Positions 10,534 through 21,407 of a stretch of DNA of 64,000 bases are shown in pieces. Location: assembly GCF_001653235.2 (NCBI RefSeq), contig NC_035794.1, forward strand, positions 2,232,001-2,296,000. The letters are read 5' to 3'. The notes below the pieces were generated by a model. It was not told where the DNA came from. It did not search any database and saw only the letters and a list, made by a program, of their open reading frames with translations. The position numbers and the translations under genes were made by a program. Every line of letters starts with the position of its first letter. The first letter of the stretch is position 1. The DNA comes from Pochonia chlamydosporia 170. Its lineage: Eukaryota > Ascomycota > Sordariomycetes > Hypocreales > Clavicipitaceae.

Positions 10534-11759
10534 ATGGTCAAGATTGCAATCGCAGGCGGCTCTGGCAGTGAGTGAGAATTTCCTAACATGTCAAGATCGG
10601 CCAACTGACGTATCCGAGACATTGGCCAAGAGATTATCGACGCACTTGTCGCTGCGAAGAAGCACGACATCCTGATCCTTACTCGAAAGGTAGTACTTCG
10701 ACCTTACGCAAGGATACCCCAGCGCAGTACAGTTCTCCATGTCTAACGTCTACAGGATATCGCCAATGGCAGCACAGTTCAGGGTGTGACATGGACCAGG
10801 ACAGATTATCAGGATGTCAATGAGCTGGCCAACATATTGAAAGGCACGCACACAGTCCTGTCATTTATCACCGTGCACTTGGATGATGGGAACCAAAAAC
10901 GGTTGATTGATGCTGCGGTACAGGCGGGAGTCAAGAGGTTTGCTCCCAGTGAATGGTCATCGTAGGTAACTACTTTCTGGGGGATTTGTAGTAAGTTTAC
11001 TAAATTCCACAGGTCCTCGCTTGATCATATGAGTTGGTACGGTGGTAAGGGAGAAATCAGGGAGTACCTCAGGGAGCTAAACAAGGACAAAAAGGTGCGC
11101 AGGTATTCTCCATGGCAGCTTGGAATGGGCTATACTGACTGCGAGAAAGGTATTAGAATACTCGCTATTCCAGCCAGGGCTATTAACCAACTACCTTGGC
11201 CACCCACACAATACCACGAAGCATGTGACGATGCTCGAGACTCCCATCGACTTTAGTAACTGCCGAATACTCTTGGCCAAAGGTGGTGAGCAAAGTCTCA
11301 TTACTCTTACTACAATCCAAGATATTGCCCGCATTGTATGCCAAGCCATCGAATACGAAGGCGAATGGCCAGTTATCGGTGGTATAAGTGGCTCGGAGGT
11401 TACACTTCAACAACTCATCGCCCTTGGTGAAAGAATTCGTGGTAGGTCCAGACCATTCGCCTCTCTTTAGAGACCAGCAACTAAACTTGCCTGTAGGCAA
11501 ACGCTTTCGGGTGGACGTACTAGAAGTGAACGATCTCAAAGCTGAAAAAGTGGCATCGTCGTGGATGCCTGGGGTTCGTCATCCCTCCATCTCGGAGGAG
11601 GAGTTTGCAGCCATGACGGCTAAGCTGACTTCAGGGTTGGTGCTGGCATTTTCGACAGGAGCTTGGAAAGTGTCAGATGAGTGGAATAGTCTGTTACCAG
11701 ACTACAAATTTACCCAAGTAGCTGAGTTTTTGGATGATGTGTGGGGAAACAGATCTTGA
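10534..11759 (+). CDS. NmrA/isoflavone-reductase-like NAD(P)-binding protein
   Basis: Six exons (10534-10567, 10619-10689, 10756-10961, 11013-11094, 11150-11441, 11497-11759) give 315 residues. All introns are 50-66 nt, GT-AG, with frame-consistent phases. The N-terminal Rossmann motif IAGGSGNIG (residues 6-14) is split by the first intron, as is common in this family. FAPSEWSS and the Lys of SWYGGKGEIREYL match the isoflavone-reductase/phenylcoumaran-reductase branch of atypical SDRs. The middle segment LEYSLFQPGLLTNYLG and the C-terminal Trp-rich tail are also typical. Members are NAD(P)H-dependent reductases of aromatic or phenolic compounds, or cofactor-sensing regulators; the substrate here is unknown. 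Its divergent position next to a Zn2Cys6 regulator suggests a small inducible catabolic or detoxification unit. Confidence 0.88.
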
Positions 11760-12788
11760 GTGCACGGGTTGTTCTGTTGCCGCTGGGGGTATGTATGATT
11801 CAACGCGATGAGCTTAGCCTAGATCAAGTCAATTGTCAAGTAGGGTGGCATCGACCTGGGAAATGTCATGCGATTTTCCGTATTGGCTAGCCATGATCCT
11901 CCCGGCAGAGATGAACGAGAGTGAAGGCAAGACGACGCAACCAGCGGGTTGGTTGGAAGGATCATTTGTTCCTCGATCTGTGCAGAGAATACAAAACCCC
12001 AAACTTGGGGGTCAAGCGTCCTGTTCCTTGTATCGCATCTCCGCTGTGGGTGGCTTTTCTTCTAGACAAATTGTATTTAGCAGTTATGCAGACGCAGTGA
12101 TGCAATCTCTGGGAATGGGCAATACTGTCATATATCACTCGTCCACCTCCCACTTCCAGTTGTGTCGGCGAAAGATGTCTCATCCATCAACACTTCTTGC
12201 ACACATTACCGGATGGCCACGAAATAGTAGTATCTGATGGCGGCGAAACTGTTACGGTTATCATGTACCAATTGGTATTAAATCTTGCGCGCCGCGCATC
12301 TCAAAGTCGTTCACGTTTCAACATTTCAACGTTTGGGAAAACTGAAAAGGGTCCAGTCTGATCACTCTGGTGGTGGCTGTCAACTATTTCCAAGTTTGGT
12401 ATAGCGTCTCCCACGTCGTGGAACCTGTTGATCAATCAATCGCCTCTCGAGTCTCGACTCCGTCGCCATTTTCCTCTCCTCGATTGCAAGATCAATCAAC
12501 AAGTCCCAATCTGAATTATGCCATACCCTGGGGTACGGGGTCGCAAAGTCAACGCCGTACCTCACACAGCATTGTGGCTAGAACCAAGCAAACTATAAGG
12601 CAGCTTACAAGCACGCTCCGCCAGGAGAAAGGGCGAAACTTGACCTCTTGAGTCTTCACGTCTCCTCACAACGGGTGCTTCAGGATATTATGGGCACCTC
12701 CCATCCTCAAGTGCCCTCCCCGGTACGCATCGCTTGAGTATAATCCTGCTACAAGGCGTCGGAGAAGTTGGATATCCGGTCTTCTGCC
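11760..12788. other. Intergenic region before the second Zn2Cys6 gene
   Basis: No supported gene. Open frames at 11833-12237 and 12370-12651 lack recognisable domains and protein-like composition. The 3' part should hold the promoter of the next gene. Confidence 0.35.
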
Positions 12789-14984
12789 ATGGGAGAGACG
12801 AGTAAACGTACAGAGCGACGACTCCTGCCTGTGCCGGCATCCATGCTTAAGGCGGCGGAGGATAGTCAAGATGGCTCCGAAGAGCAGTCGCCCCCATCAG
12901 GCTCACGGAAACATGTCACTAAATCAGCATGTTTAGCTTGCCAAAAACGAAAAACAAAGGTGAGTGTGAATGACGATGCCGCTCATCTCCAGGAGCGTAT
13001 GTCTTCAATGTGGTCTTGTTTCGCTGGCTAAGGACAATCCGTCGACAGTGTAGCGGAGAGCGCCCAACTTGCGCCAAGTGCGCCTCCCGAGGCGATAGTT
13101 GTCAGTATACCACAGAGCTGTTAGACGAGACGCGTGGCCAAGCCCTCAAGAGGAAACATGATGAGTTGCAGGCGTTGCATTCCGCCTACAAGGACATTTA
13201 TGATTCACTGCAAGCCTCGTCACATGAAGACGCCGAGGCAGTTCTCAAGAGAATTCGGACCGGTGTAGACGCCCAAACCATGCTCAACCAGATAAAGGAC
13301 GGCGATATTGCGACGCGGTCTTCTATGGATGATGCTAACCCTGTGACGGCTTTATCTTGTTTCCAGCAGCTGCGCTCGTGGAAGTTTTGTCCCCCTGGCT
13401 TGGGCGAAAAAAGACTTCTAGGTGATTTGGATGAGTCCACAATCCTAACTCTTCCTCCGCGACCGCTTGACGCCTACAAGTCTCAAGCCCACGAGGATAA
13501 ATGGACGCAAATCGGGTGGACCAAAGCCCACATACATCACCTAATGGACGCTGTATTTACTTGGGACTATCTGCCGTTTAGCCTGTTCTGCCATGATCTT
13601 TTCATACGAGACTTCTACGAGAACTCAAATCGGTTCTGCTCATCGGCATTAGTATGCGCTGTACTCGCTCTCGCATCCCGGGTAGTTAACGAAGAAAAGG
13701 ACGACCTCAAGATTCTTCCCTCTGGATGGGTTGGAAGTAAAGCATTCTTTGGAAAAGCCAAAGATGCCTTGCAGACGGCTTCATCTAGGAATATTGCAGA
13801 CATACAGGCAATCGGAATCATCTCGCTCTACCATCTTCGTTGTGGAGAGGAGGTTGAGGCGCTGGAGCACGCCGAGATGTTTGTTAGCAGGATGGACGAG
13901 CTTCGCAAGCACAGGGAGCTAAGGCGCAAGTCGGACGAGAAATACACCCGAGTACGGGACGTTACTTACTGCGGTGCCGTGTCGTTATATCGGTAAGTCA
14001 CGGAGGGGGTCCTTGTCGCGTTTTGTGCGTGAATCCGAATAGCCGGCTGACCATGTGGCCCAGGATGCTGCTTCTGACAACTGGTAAACTTTTTAATATG
14101 CAATCTCCTACGCCACAGGGAAATTCACCTGTCGCAGAAACGCTATATTCTGCGACGGAAACCGGCGATGAAAAGACTGGCCAGAAATTAGGTGAGTGCT
14201 TTTCGAAGACGCAAATGGTCGTGGGGGCTTCGTAGTAACGAGATGACAGCTTTCGCCGCGGGTTTAGGGAATAAGTTGCTGCTCTCTGGGCTTCAGCTTA
14301 TTTCCACACGTGTTTTCGAGCTAACAGAATTGGTCTACTACTTCGTTTTGTCGGCACAGTTCAACACCAAAGGTGCGTCCAGCGAGGCGAAGGCATTCTA
14401 CCGGAACTGCCTCGACTGGTATGAGGATTTCTTCAACTATGCCGAAAACGACTGCGGTAGAACCCCGTTCCTTCTCTTTGCTCAGTAAGGACACCCCCCG
14501 GTTATGTCCCGCGACGACGGGTCGTTTCCCAGCATCTAACAGACGCAGCATATACTATCACTTCTGCCTCTTATGCGCGTTTAGACCACTGGTCGGCGTT
14601 TATACCGAGGAAGACGGCATCCAACCACATCGGATATGCAAGGAGGCGGCGCAATCCGTTTTGGCACTGGTTCAATCCTACGACGACCTCTTTTCCCTAA
14701 GGCGCGTGTCTGGCCTTATGCCCTACTTCGTTTGCGCCTCCGGCCTCTTCGGCATGACAATGGAAACGGATGGCATGAGCATGAACCCGGTGCATTTGCG
14801 TCTGAAACATCATCCTCCAGGGAATAGAGCAGCAGATAGGTCGCGACCGTCCGATATAAACCTTGACAATCTCTCCGCGACCTCGTCGTACATCACCATG
14901 TCGGCGACAGATCATGCGCGCCAGCTGCTGACGAGGATGTCGTTGGCGCATCCGGTGGCTCAAATGGCCAGAAATGAGCTTTGA
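12789..14984 (+). CDS. Zn2Cys6 fungal transcription factor
   Basis: Five exons (12789-12959, 13049-13992, 14064-14191, 14250-14484, 14549-14984) encode 637 residues. The first intron falls inside the zinc cluster. Splicing joins CLACQKRKTK to CSGERPTCAKC and yields Cys48, 51, 58, 65, 68 and 75 (C-x2-C-x6-C-x6-C-x2-C-x6-C), strong support for the model. A coiled segment (ALKRKHDELQALHSAYKDIY) follows the cluster. The middle part carries the fungal-specific regulatory domain, including the HHLMDAVFTWDYLPFSLFCHDLFIRDFY block (about residues 190-220) seen in regulators of the NirA/AmyR-like broad group. The ATG at 12789 is the first in frame after the upstream region. The role is nuclear gene regulation; the targets are unknown. 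Confidence 0.9.
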
Positions 14985-15451
14985 GAATGCACTCTGCCGG
15001 GTCAGGCATGTTTCGCCCTGTCACCGGACGACAAGTCAGTCGTCACTCGAAATTCAAGCCTCAAACCTGGAATCTCAACCATACTTTTGCCCATGTAACG
15101 GCAATGTGACGATGGTATCGGTTTCCGAGAATTAGGTTAGTAGTCCGTAACTAGGTCACTTAACAGAACGAGGGGGAAGAAGAGAATGTTTTTCATGTTG
15201 ATGGCTCTCACGGGAGATTCGCACAAATATCTATCAAAAAAAAATTATGATATAGCGCTTGGCATCTAATTGCTGAACCACATAAGTGAAATGTCAAATG
15301 GCCATGTTTCCGTTGTGTTAGAACGGTCACAGCAATTCATGTGGAAGCCAAAATAAAGAGAATTTCCGACTTGACTCAGGCCAACTTGGTTCGCACAGCC
15401 CTGAATAGAGAGCCTCATCTACGCCTGCAATCCTATTACCATCAACATCCT
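14985..15451. other. Convergent 3' flanks
   Basis: No gene seen. The region lies between the 3' ends of a plus-strand regulator and a minus-strand small secreted protein. It contains an A8-9 run near 15237. Confidence 0.35.
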
Positions 15452-15841
15452 CTAACGGCAAGACGTCCTTAGGGCAAGAGGTTCAAAATCGACATCCTGA
15501 CACTGTCCATCCACAAGAAACTGCCCATCAACCTGAAACGAAGCACATTCCTTGCTCGAAATCTCAACCCAGCCAGACTGGCTCTTTGCGCATGCTACTT
15601 TCTCCGTTACTCTTATACTTTTCCCAGGGTAGTCTCCCAAGTTGACACAATAGCCGCTCGCCGCATTGGCTGTTAGGAAAGCTCGGCCTGGGCAGCCTGG
15701 CTGTAGCCACTCTTCGAATCCGACTGTGTTTGCTGACGTACTTGCGCAGATGGCGGCTGTGATGGTCAAGATGTGAAACTACGTTAAGTGTCAGTCCTTT
15801 TGTTCTAACACTCTATTTGGTCTAATTGAGCACACCTTCAT
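15452..15841 (-). CDS. Small cysteine-rich secreted protein (effector-like)
   Basis: Two exons on the minus strand. The first coding exon is only ATG AAG (15841-15836). A 57-nt GTGTGC...CGTAG intron follows, then 15778-15452. The product is 110 residues with a clear signal peptide (MKFHILTITAAICASTSA, cleavage near residue 18). The mature part holds six cysteines at 31, 46, 65, 80, 95 and 109, spaced about 15 residues apart, with no domain I recognise. Size, secretion signal and cysteine content match fungal effector or secreted antimicrobial-type proteins, but the function is unknown. A TATATAT string at 15947-15953 sits about 105 nt upstream of the start. Without the short first exon the remaining frame lacks an ATG at its beginning, which supports the split start. 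Confidence 0.65.
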
Positions 15842-16598
15842 GATGTAGTCCCGCAGGGCTGAGGGTCGTTGGAAAGACTGCAAAGTCAAGATGGACTGTT
15901 AACAAATGTTTGTCAAATCGTGTTTTATTTCGACTCGGCGCAGCTCTATATATGGTCTATCGCTGAAGCTACACTTCGCATCCATTCTCTCGGCATGCCA
16001 GCCGCTGGGGCTGAAGGGAACTGCTTGCAGGTGAGCGGTTTTCCGCAAAACTCCATCAATCATACCTCGGAACCAAAGCGGAGTGCCGTAGTACTACTTG
16101 AGCAAATGCAACCTTGGATCGTGTCAGAATTTAGTGTCTGAAGCTGTATTCGAAGCGGCAGTGTGCATTGACGATGCATAGCGATGACGCGTTGTGAGTA
16201 TGTCCACGTTTCTAGGCACTTTGCAAGTACATCTTGATCTCGTGTTGGTACTGCAGTTGAAAGTGGAATGGGAATTGCATAACCACCACACTGTACTCGT
16301 TGTGACAGCACTACTCGTATTGTGACGAGCATCATGAGTTCCATTCGACAGCCCACTGACTTATCTTCAACCGACTTGTAATTCTTATTTTGGCGCCTCA
16401 GAAGCATCAGAAAGAAATCACTCTAAGCATGAAAAGCCGACTGATACTGCCACATCATTCAAAGTAAAGCTCAAGGTCAACAACTATCGTCCAATCGATG
16501 TCCATCACAGCGTTCATTAAGTAATTTAAGAAAATTCCATGCTTCCATACAAATACATGTCCCAATATCGTACAACAAAGCCCATACCTCACCAAAAT
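15842..16598. other. Intergenic: promoter of the small secreted protein and 3' flank of the membrane protein
   Basis: No gene supported. TATATAT at 15947-15953 is placed to serve the minus-strand secreted protein. Open frames at 15869-16141 and 16060-16407 have no protein-like features. Confidence 0.35.
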
Positions 16599-17138
16599 CT
16601 ATTCCACCACATCAAACGTCTTCATAACTCCCACCAGACAACAAACCCAAGCACCCAAATCAGTCGTCAACATTCTCACCATATTATACCCCAACCACTT
16701 ACTCTGCATATCCACGTTCCTATTCCCCGGCTCCGCGACTTTTCTCTCCCTGGACCGACCACCCTCATCTTCCATAATGTACTTGATAGCCGGCGCAACA
16801 AACGGCACAAACACCAGGTGAGCAACCGCCATCGTCGCAGAAGCCACATACCACGGCAACGCCCCCCTTTTCTGCAAAAGCGCCTTGTGGTATACAACTG
16901 CCCCGATGGAGGTCCATGTTGTTATGCCCAGAAAGGAAACGACCTGTGCGAGACCACGGGGGAAGAAGACCCTCCAGTACGTCGGGAGGATGGCGTTGGT
17001 GCGATCGCTTAGTTCCGGGTGAGTGAGGAGGTTTAGGAATATGTGCTGGTCCCATGCGAAGAGCAGGGAGCATGTAGAGGAGACGACGGGGGCGAGGAGG
17101 AGGGTTTTCTGAGGTGAGAAGAATGTGCCTGAAGCCAT
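16599..17138 (-). CDS. Small integral membrane protein, DUF1772-like
   Basis: Intronless, 179 residues from the ATG at 17138. The frame stays open upstream, but the preceding residues look like translated leader. Four hydrophobic segments are visible: LLLAPVVSSTCSLLFAW, QVVSFLGITTWTSIGAVVY, WYVASATMAVAHLVFVPFVAPAI and a C-terminal LGAWVCCLVGVM, separated by polar loops. The layout resembles the DUF1772 family (anthrone-oxygenase-like membrane proteins), but the match is by pattern only. No neighbouring polyketide genes support such a chemistry. It is best read as a membrane protein of unknown function. Confidence 0.6.
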   Translation of the reverse strand: MASGTFFSPQKTLLLAPVVSSTCSLLFAWDQHIFLNLLTHPELSDRTNAILPTYWRVFFPRGLAQVVSFLGITTWTSIGAVVYHKALLQKRGALPWYVASATMAVAHLVFVPFVAPAIKYIMEDEGGRSRERKVAEPGNRNVDMQSKWLGYNMVRMLTTDLGAWVCCLVGVMKTFDVVE

Positions 17139-17742
17139 GGTGGTGACGGCAGGACTGACGATGGGCGAGTGATCTCGGAGAATTGAAGACTGAGGTGGGT
17201 GGTCTAGTGTTGATATCTCATAAGTTGCAGGCGGATGAATTCCAGAACTATGGAAAATCGAAAATAAGACTTTTTTCGATGTCACCCGCGGGTTGCAGCT
17301 TGGAGGTTGTCTTGTCGGATGATCGGAGCATAAGCTTGGGCCGTCAAAGGAGTGAAGCCAAAGTAAAAGGCAAAAGCAAAAGCCAACGGCCAACGGCCAA
17401 CGGCGCCCCACCACAATCCAACAACAACCTTCTTGGTCGTACGATAAGACAGAGCTGTCAAGCATAAGCCTTGTTTCCTAATGCAGGATGCCGAGCTTGG
17501 CGGTCGGTTCATTATTCGTCAATGTCACAAGTAAATTGCTGTGGAAATACAGAGTATCGCGGAGCAAAACAGCACGAACGACACCAAGTGTGCGCAACCA
17601 ATAATCCCCAAGTCAAGCTATCAATTGATGGCCTTGATATCTACCTGCGCCATGATACCCATTGCCGTTACCATCTGGCCATTATGCAATCCCGCAATGT
17701 ACAATGTATTAACAACCCTCAGCTATCAACCCCATCGCACGC
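17139..17742. other. Intergenic between two minus-strand genes
   Basis: No gene supported. Contains three tandem copies of the 7-mer CCAACGG at 17383-17403. Confidence 0.4.
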
Positions 17743-19547
17743 TCAATCCTCCTCATCGTCCACCACCCTCGGCCGTTTTGATTGTCGCTCCTCGTCCTGC
17801 AGCCCATATCCTCTCTTTGACGACGAATTCTGGTCAACCTCGGACAAGAACTTGTCCACGTTGAACGGATCGGCCACCTCCTTCTCGAATTGCACTGGTC
17901 CTTCGCGGGCCTGCGTGTTTTGTTAGCATACAATCAACGGGCACGAGTCGCTAAAATTGAATGTAAAGCCATGCTTACCTCTACGTCTGCCGCTCCCTTG
18001 AAAGTTCCCTTGCCCAGTGCTTCTCCAAACCGACTAGTCTTTTGAATCTTGGCCATCTCCTTGTCGCCCGCCTCAGGGTCGTCGTCCTCCATATTCGCTC
18101 GCGGTCGGTAAATGCTGCTGATGGCGTCTTGAGCTGCAAACAGCGGTTTGTCATAGTGATTGTCCTCGTTGAATCCGCTATCGAAACCGCTGGACTGGTT
18201 AAATAGCCGTGAATCGTACATTGTCTCCTTGGACTGTGTGGGCTTGGCTAACCCAAGGGCAATCTTTTCTGAAATATCTCGGTTTTGTTCCCTCGCCATC
18301 ACTTGAACACGACGTTCTGCACCCATGCGATTCTGTCGAAGCTTCCTTTCCTCTTCCTTGCGTCTCTCTCGTCGAGCATTCTCACGCTCCCTGATATCGG
18401 AATCTTCGCTGTCAGATGCTGAATCAGATCCACTGTAGCTTCTCGATCGTGACCTCGAGTCTCTTGAGTCGGGTGACCGTCGGCGACCGCCCCCAGCGCC
18501 CGCACGTTCCTCCCGAGCCTTTTGAGCCAGTGCTCGCAGATTCTCGTCCTTTTGTGCCTTTTCCTTTTCCGCTAATCTCTGCTGCATCAATGCTCGCTGC
18601 TGGACCTCTTCTCGGGCATGTCTCTCAGCCATCTTTACAGCCTCGGCAAATTGAGCATGCTTATCATTGATAGTAACGTCTTGCAAGCCACGACCATCCG
18701 CCGCCAGGCGCTTGTCCAGAGGCACCGTAAATCCTTTAGGGTTCTTCCAGTTTGAGACCGGCGGAGGAATCTTCCACATTTCTTGATCCTCGGCTATGAG
18801 CTTCCGAGGTGGTGAGTGCATGACCGGCGGAGGCGGCGATGGTGGCCCTCGCGGGATCTTTTTATGTTTGAATTTGGGCGGTTCCATTGGGTCTCGTTGC
18901 CGCTCGACAATCTTCATTATTCGATCCTGCTTCTGCCCGTTGTCGCCCATCTGACTGGCGGGCGTATACCGTACGAAAGTCGGGTCATTTCGGTTTCCAA
19001 CATTGACGTTCTTGGGCCTCTGCGCCGCGACCGCACCGCTAACCAGAGCTGCCAGCGCGTTCTTGGTCTTCTCGGTCGAAGCTGCAACAGCGTCCTTGTC
19101 AGGTCGGGCCAAATCAATCTCGCCAGCATCAGCGCGCTGTCTTAACGGAATGAGATCCTTAAATGATGTATGTATGATTCGACCCTGGCTGTGTCCTTGC
19201 CGCGCAATCGCATCGTATTGAACCTTGCCCGCCGAATCAACTTGGACGGCCAGCGCGTTGCTGGTTGAAGCACCCTTCTTCCCCATATCCAACGGATATT
19301 GTGCTACTGGAATCTCAGGAAAAGCACCGCCATCGCCAAAGTCTTCTTGAGATCGTGGACGCCATCCTGATCTTTGTCCATACGGCGGAGGGCCGGATCG
19401 CTTCAAGACGATCTGTGTCTCGTCAATCTGGCCAGCGCCCACGATACGCGGTCCCCGTTGTTGTGTTCTGGAAGGTGCTTCCTCATCCTCTCCCGTGTAT
19501 TTCGGTTGTGGAAGCGACGCTTGTAGCGACGCAGCGATCGACGCCAT
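17743..19547 (-). CDS. prp45: SNW/SKIP-family splicing factor Prp45
   Basis: Two exons on the minus strand (19547-17979, 17910-17743), 578 residues. The intron (GTAAGC...CGCAG) replaces a dead-end frame with the conserved C-terminus AREGPVQFEKEVADPFNVDK, typical of SNW proteins. Seen: the N-terminal YGQRSGWRPRSQEDFGDGGAFPE block, the SNW domain (about residues 170-330) with RYTPASQ, PPKFKHKKIPRGPPSPPPPV, MHSPPRK and WKIPPPVSNWKNPKGFTVPLDK, then a long basic/acidic coiled region. The protein is part of the Prp19-associated spliceosome activation machinery and also acts as a transcription coregulator in other eukaryotes. The ATG at 19547 (MASIAASL) is chosen because homologs begin there; the frame remains open upstream. 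Confidence 0.95.
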
Positions 19548-20082
19548 CTTTGGTGACAAACTTGCGGATGATGAAGTCGTCGATGGAGATGCCTGCGAGA
19601 TGCACAAGGAAGAATTTCAGATGTGGCGCACGCTGAATGTGGCTGATGTCCATCAGCTAACGTGAACAAATGCGATGCTGCCATTCATCAGGTGATACCC
19701 GCCACATTAGCTGCAGGCATGCGCCACACAATCAACTGGAACTCAAGGGATAGCACTGGGGAGTCAGTGGGGACCATGACTCTGTCACAACATTCTAGGA
19801 CATGTGAAGCAGGGAGCAAGATGAAATAATTAGTCTCACGGCAGCAAAAGGAAACTTTAGAAATCGTTCACATATCCACGAGGAAAATGTCATACAATCG
19901 TAATTGCACTCCTGGTCAAGTCAAGCTTTGACCACTTCTACTACGCCGGTTTTCACTGTAGCCGCCAGGTCCTATGCCCATTACTATACATATCATGCCA
20001 AAGTCGGCCACCCATACCAAGGTCCATTTTCCCACGTGCGCCTTCGTGACATGCTAACCAAGATAAATGCAATGTAAACGCT
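19548..20082. other. Intergenic between SNW gene promoter and p24 gene 3' flank
   Basis: No gene seen. Confidence 0.35.
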
Positions 20083-20860
20083 TTAAACGTAGCCCTTGCG
20101 CGCGCCTTGGAAGAAGAACCGGACAATAAACACCTGTAAAGCACCCATGCAGATAATCAGGCCGATTTGAATCATGCTAAAGTTGACGATGCGCTTCTCC
20201 GTGCTGTTGACAGTCGAGAAATTGCGGTTCTCACGCGTTCGGAAGTACTTTTGGTTTCGTGAAATTGTGGAAAGCTGGCTCGAAATCTTGAAGATGGAGT
20301 CTTCGAGGACAGATGTCTGTTCGGGTGACGTGCCCTGCTTGGAGGGCAATTGAGCAGTTCGCGTCTCATTTTCGACCTGCGTTGGGGTTATGTCAGTGGC
20401 TTTGTAATGGAGAGTTGTTACGATCACATGTGGTGTAACATACCGCAATCTCGAAGTCGACGTATTTCTCGGCAAAGGTGCTCATCTCGTTGTCGAAGCA
20501 GAAGGAGTATTCACCAGCGTGCTGGGCAGTGAAAACGAAGTCGCCCTGGCGCTCCTTTTCGCCCTTGAGAATCACCTTTGCATTGGGGCCTTCAACAAGG
20601 TAGTCGACATCAAATGAACCACCAGATTGGACCTGCATGATACGCAATTAGTAGTTATTCAAATCAATGCGCAATGCACTGGGGCCGATGAAATTCCGGG
20701 ATCGTACAGCAAAGTAGAATGCAATCTTCTCGTTATCCTTCTTGGTCTCTGTGTAGAAACACGCTTTCTCGTTGGCGTCGAGTTTGTATGTCAGGGCTGT
20801 GGCAGCAACATCGGTGGCCAGGCAGGCAATGACGCCAGCCGCTATCGTTGATAATCTCAT
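20083..20860 (-). CDS. p24-family (emp24/gp25L) ER-Golgi cargo receptor
   Basis: Three exons on the minus strand (20860-20708, 20632-20444, 20376-20083), 211 residues. Layout: a signal peptide (MRLSTIAAGVIACLATDVAA); a GOLD domain (about 22-115) with the paired cysteines KACFY and YSFCFDN; a heptad coiled region (SVLEDSIFKISSQLSTISRN, KYFRTRENRNFSTVNSTEKR); one C-terminal membrane span (MIQIGLIICMGALQVFIVRF); and a short tail ending QGARKGYV. The p24 proteins cycle between ER and Golgi in COPII/COPI vesicles and sort secretory cargo such as GPI proteins. The tail suggests the Erp-type subgroup, but I do not assign a subfamily symbol. All introns are phase 0. Confidence 0.93.
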
Positions 20861-21407
20861 GGTGATGCTGGATTCGTCGTCGTTGTGATGGCGAGTCGAA
20901 TCGAGAGAAACATGCAAGGACACTTCACTCGTTCCTGGACACAGTGGCTCGTGGTGGAAATGTTGCATTGAGGCAAAGGGGCCACGATTCGGTTCGGCAC
21001 GGATTTTCGAAGTCCCCGACCCCTGACCCAAGCTGTCTGGTGGCTCCCCTGCCTGCCCACACCCACCGTGCTGCCATTCCTCGCCTGCGCTAGCCACAGC
21101 TGGTCCCCACGCGTCTCTAATTACAGCGTGTCTGCCAATGAAATGACGTCGATTTCAGGAGCTTTTAATGAAGCTCTCTCCCGCAGCCATCATCATTCAT
21201 CATTCGATCAACTCACTTCTCGTCATTTCGTCCCGGCCGTTTGCGCCATGCTGTGATGTATTCCATCGCATTTCATTTTTGACTTCTCTACCCTCTCTAC
21301 TCAATAGGCGAAGGGCCATGCACTTCAACTTGTAGTACATCTAATCATCCAATCCGTTATTGACTTACCATCGCTCTGTCGTCCCACTTTGTCATCACAG
21401 CCTCACC
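20861..21407. other. Divergent promoter, p24 gene / PhoD-like gene
   Basis: 547 nt between divergent starts. CT-rich stretches precede the plus-strand ATG, as in many fungal housekeeping promoters. No TATA box was recognised. Confidence 0.4.

Noticed and set aside
17183..17467. 94-codon frame antisense to the membrane protein leader
   Set aside because: Runs through short tandem repeats; no protein features.
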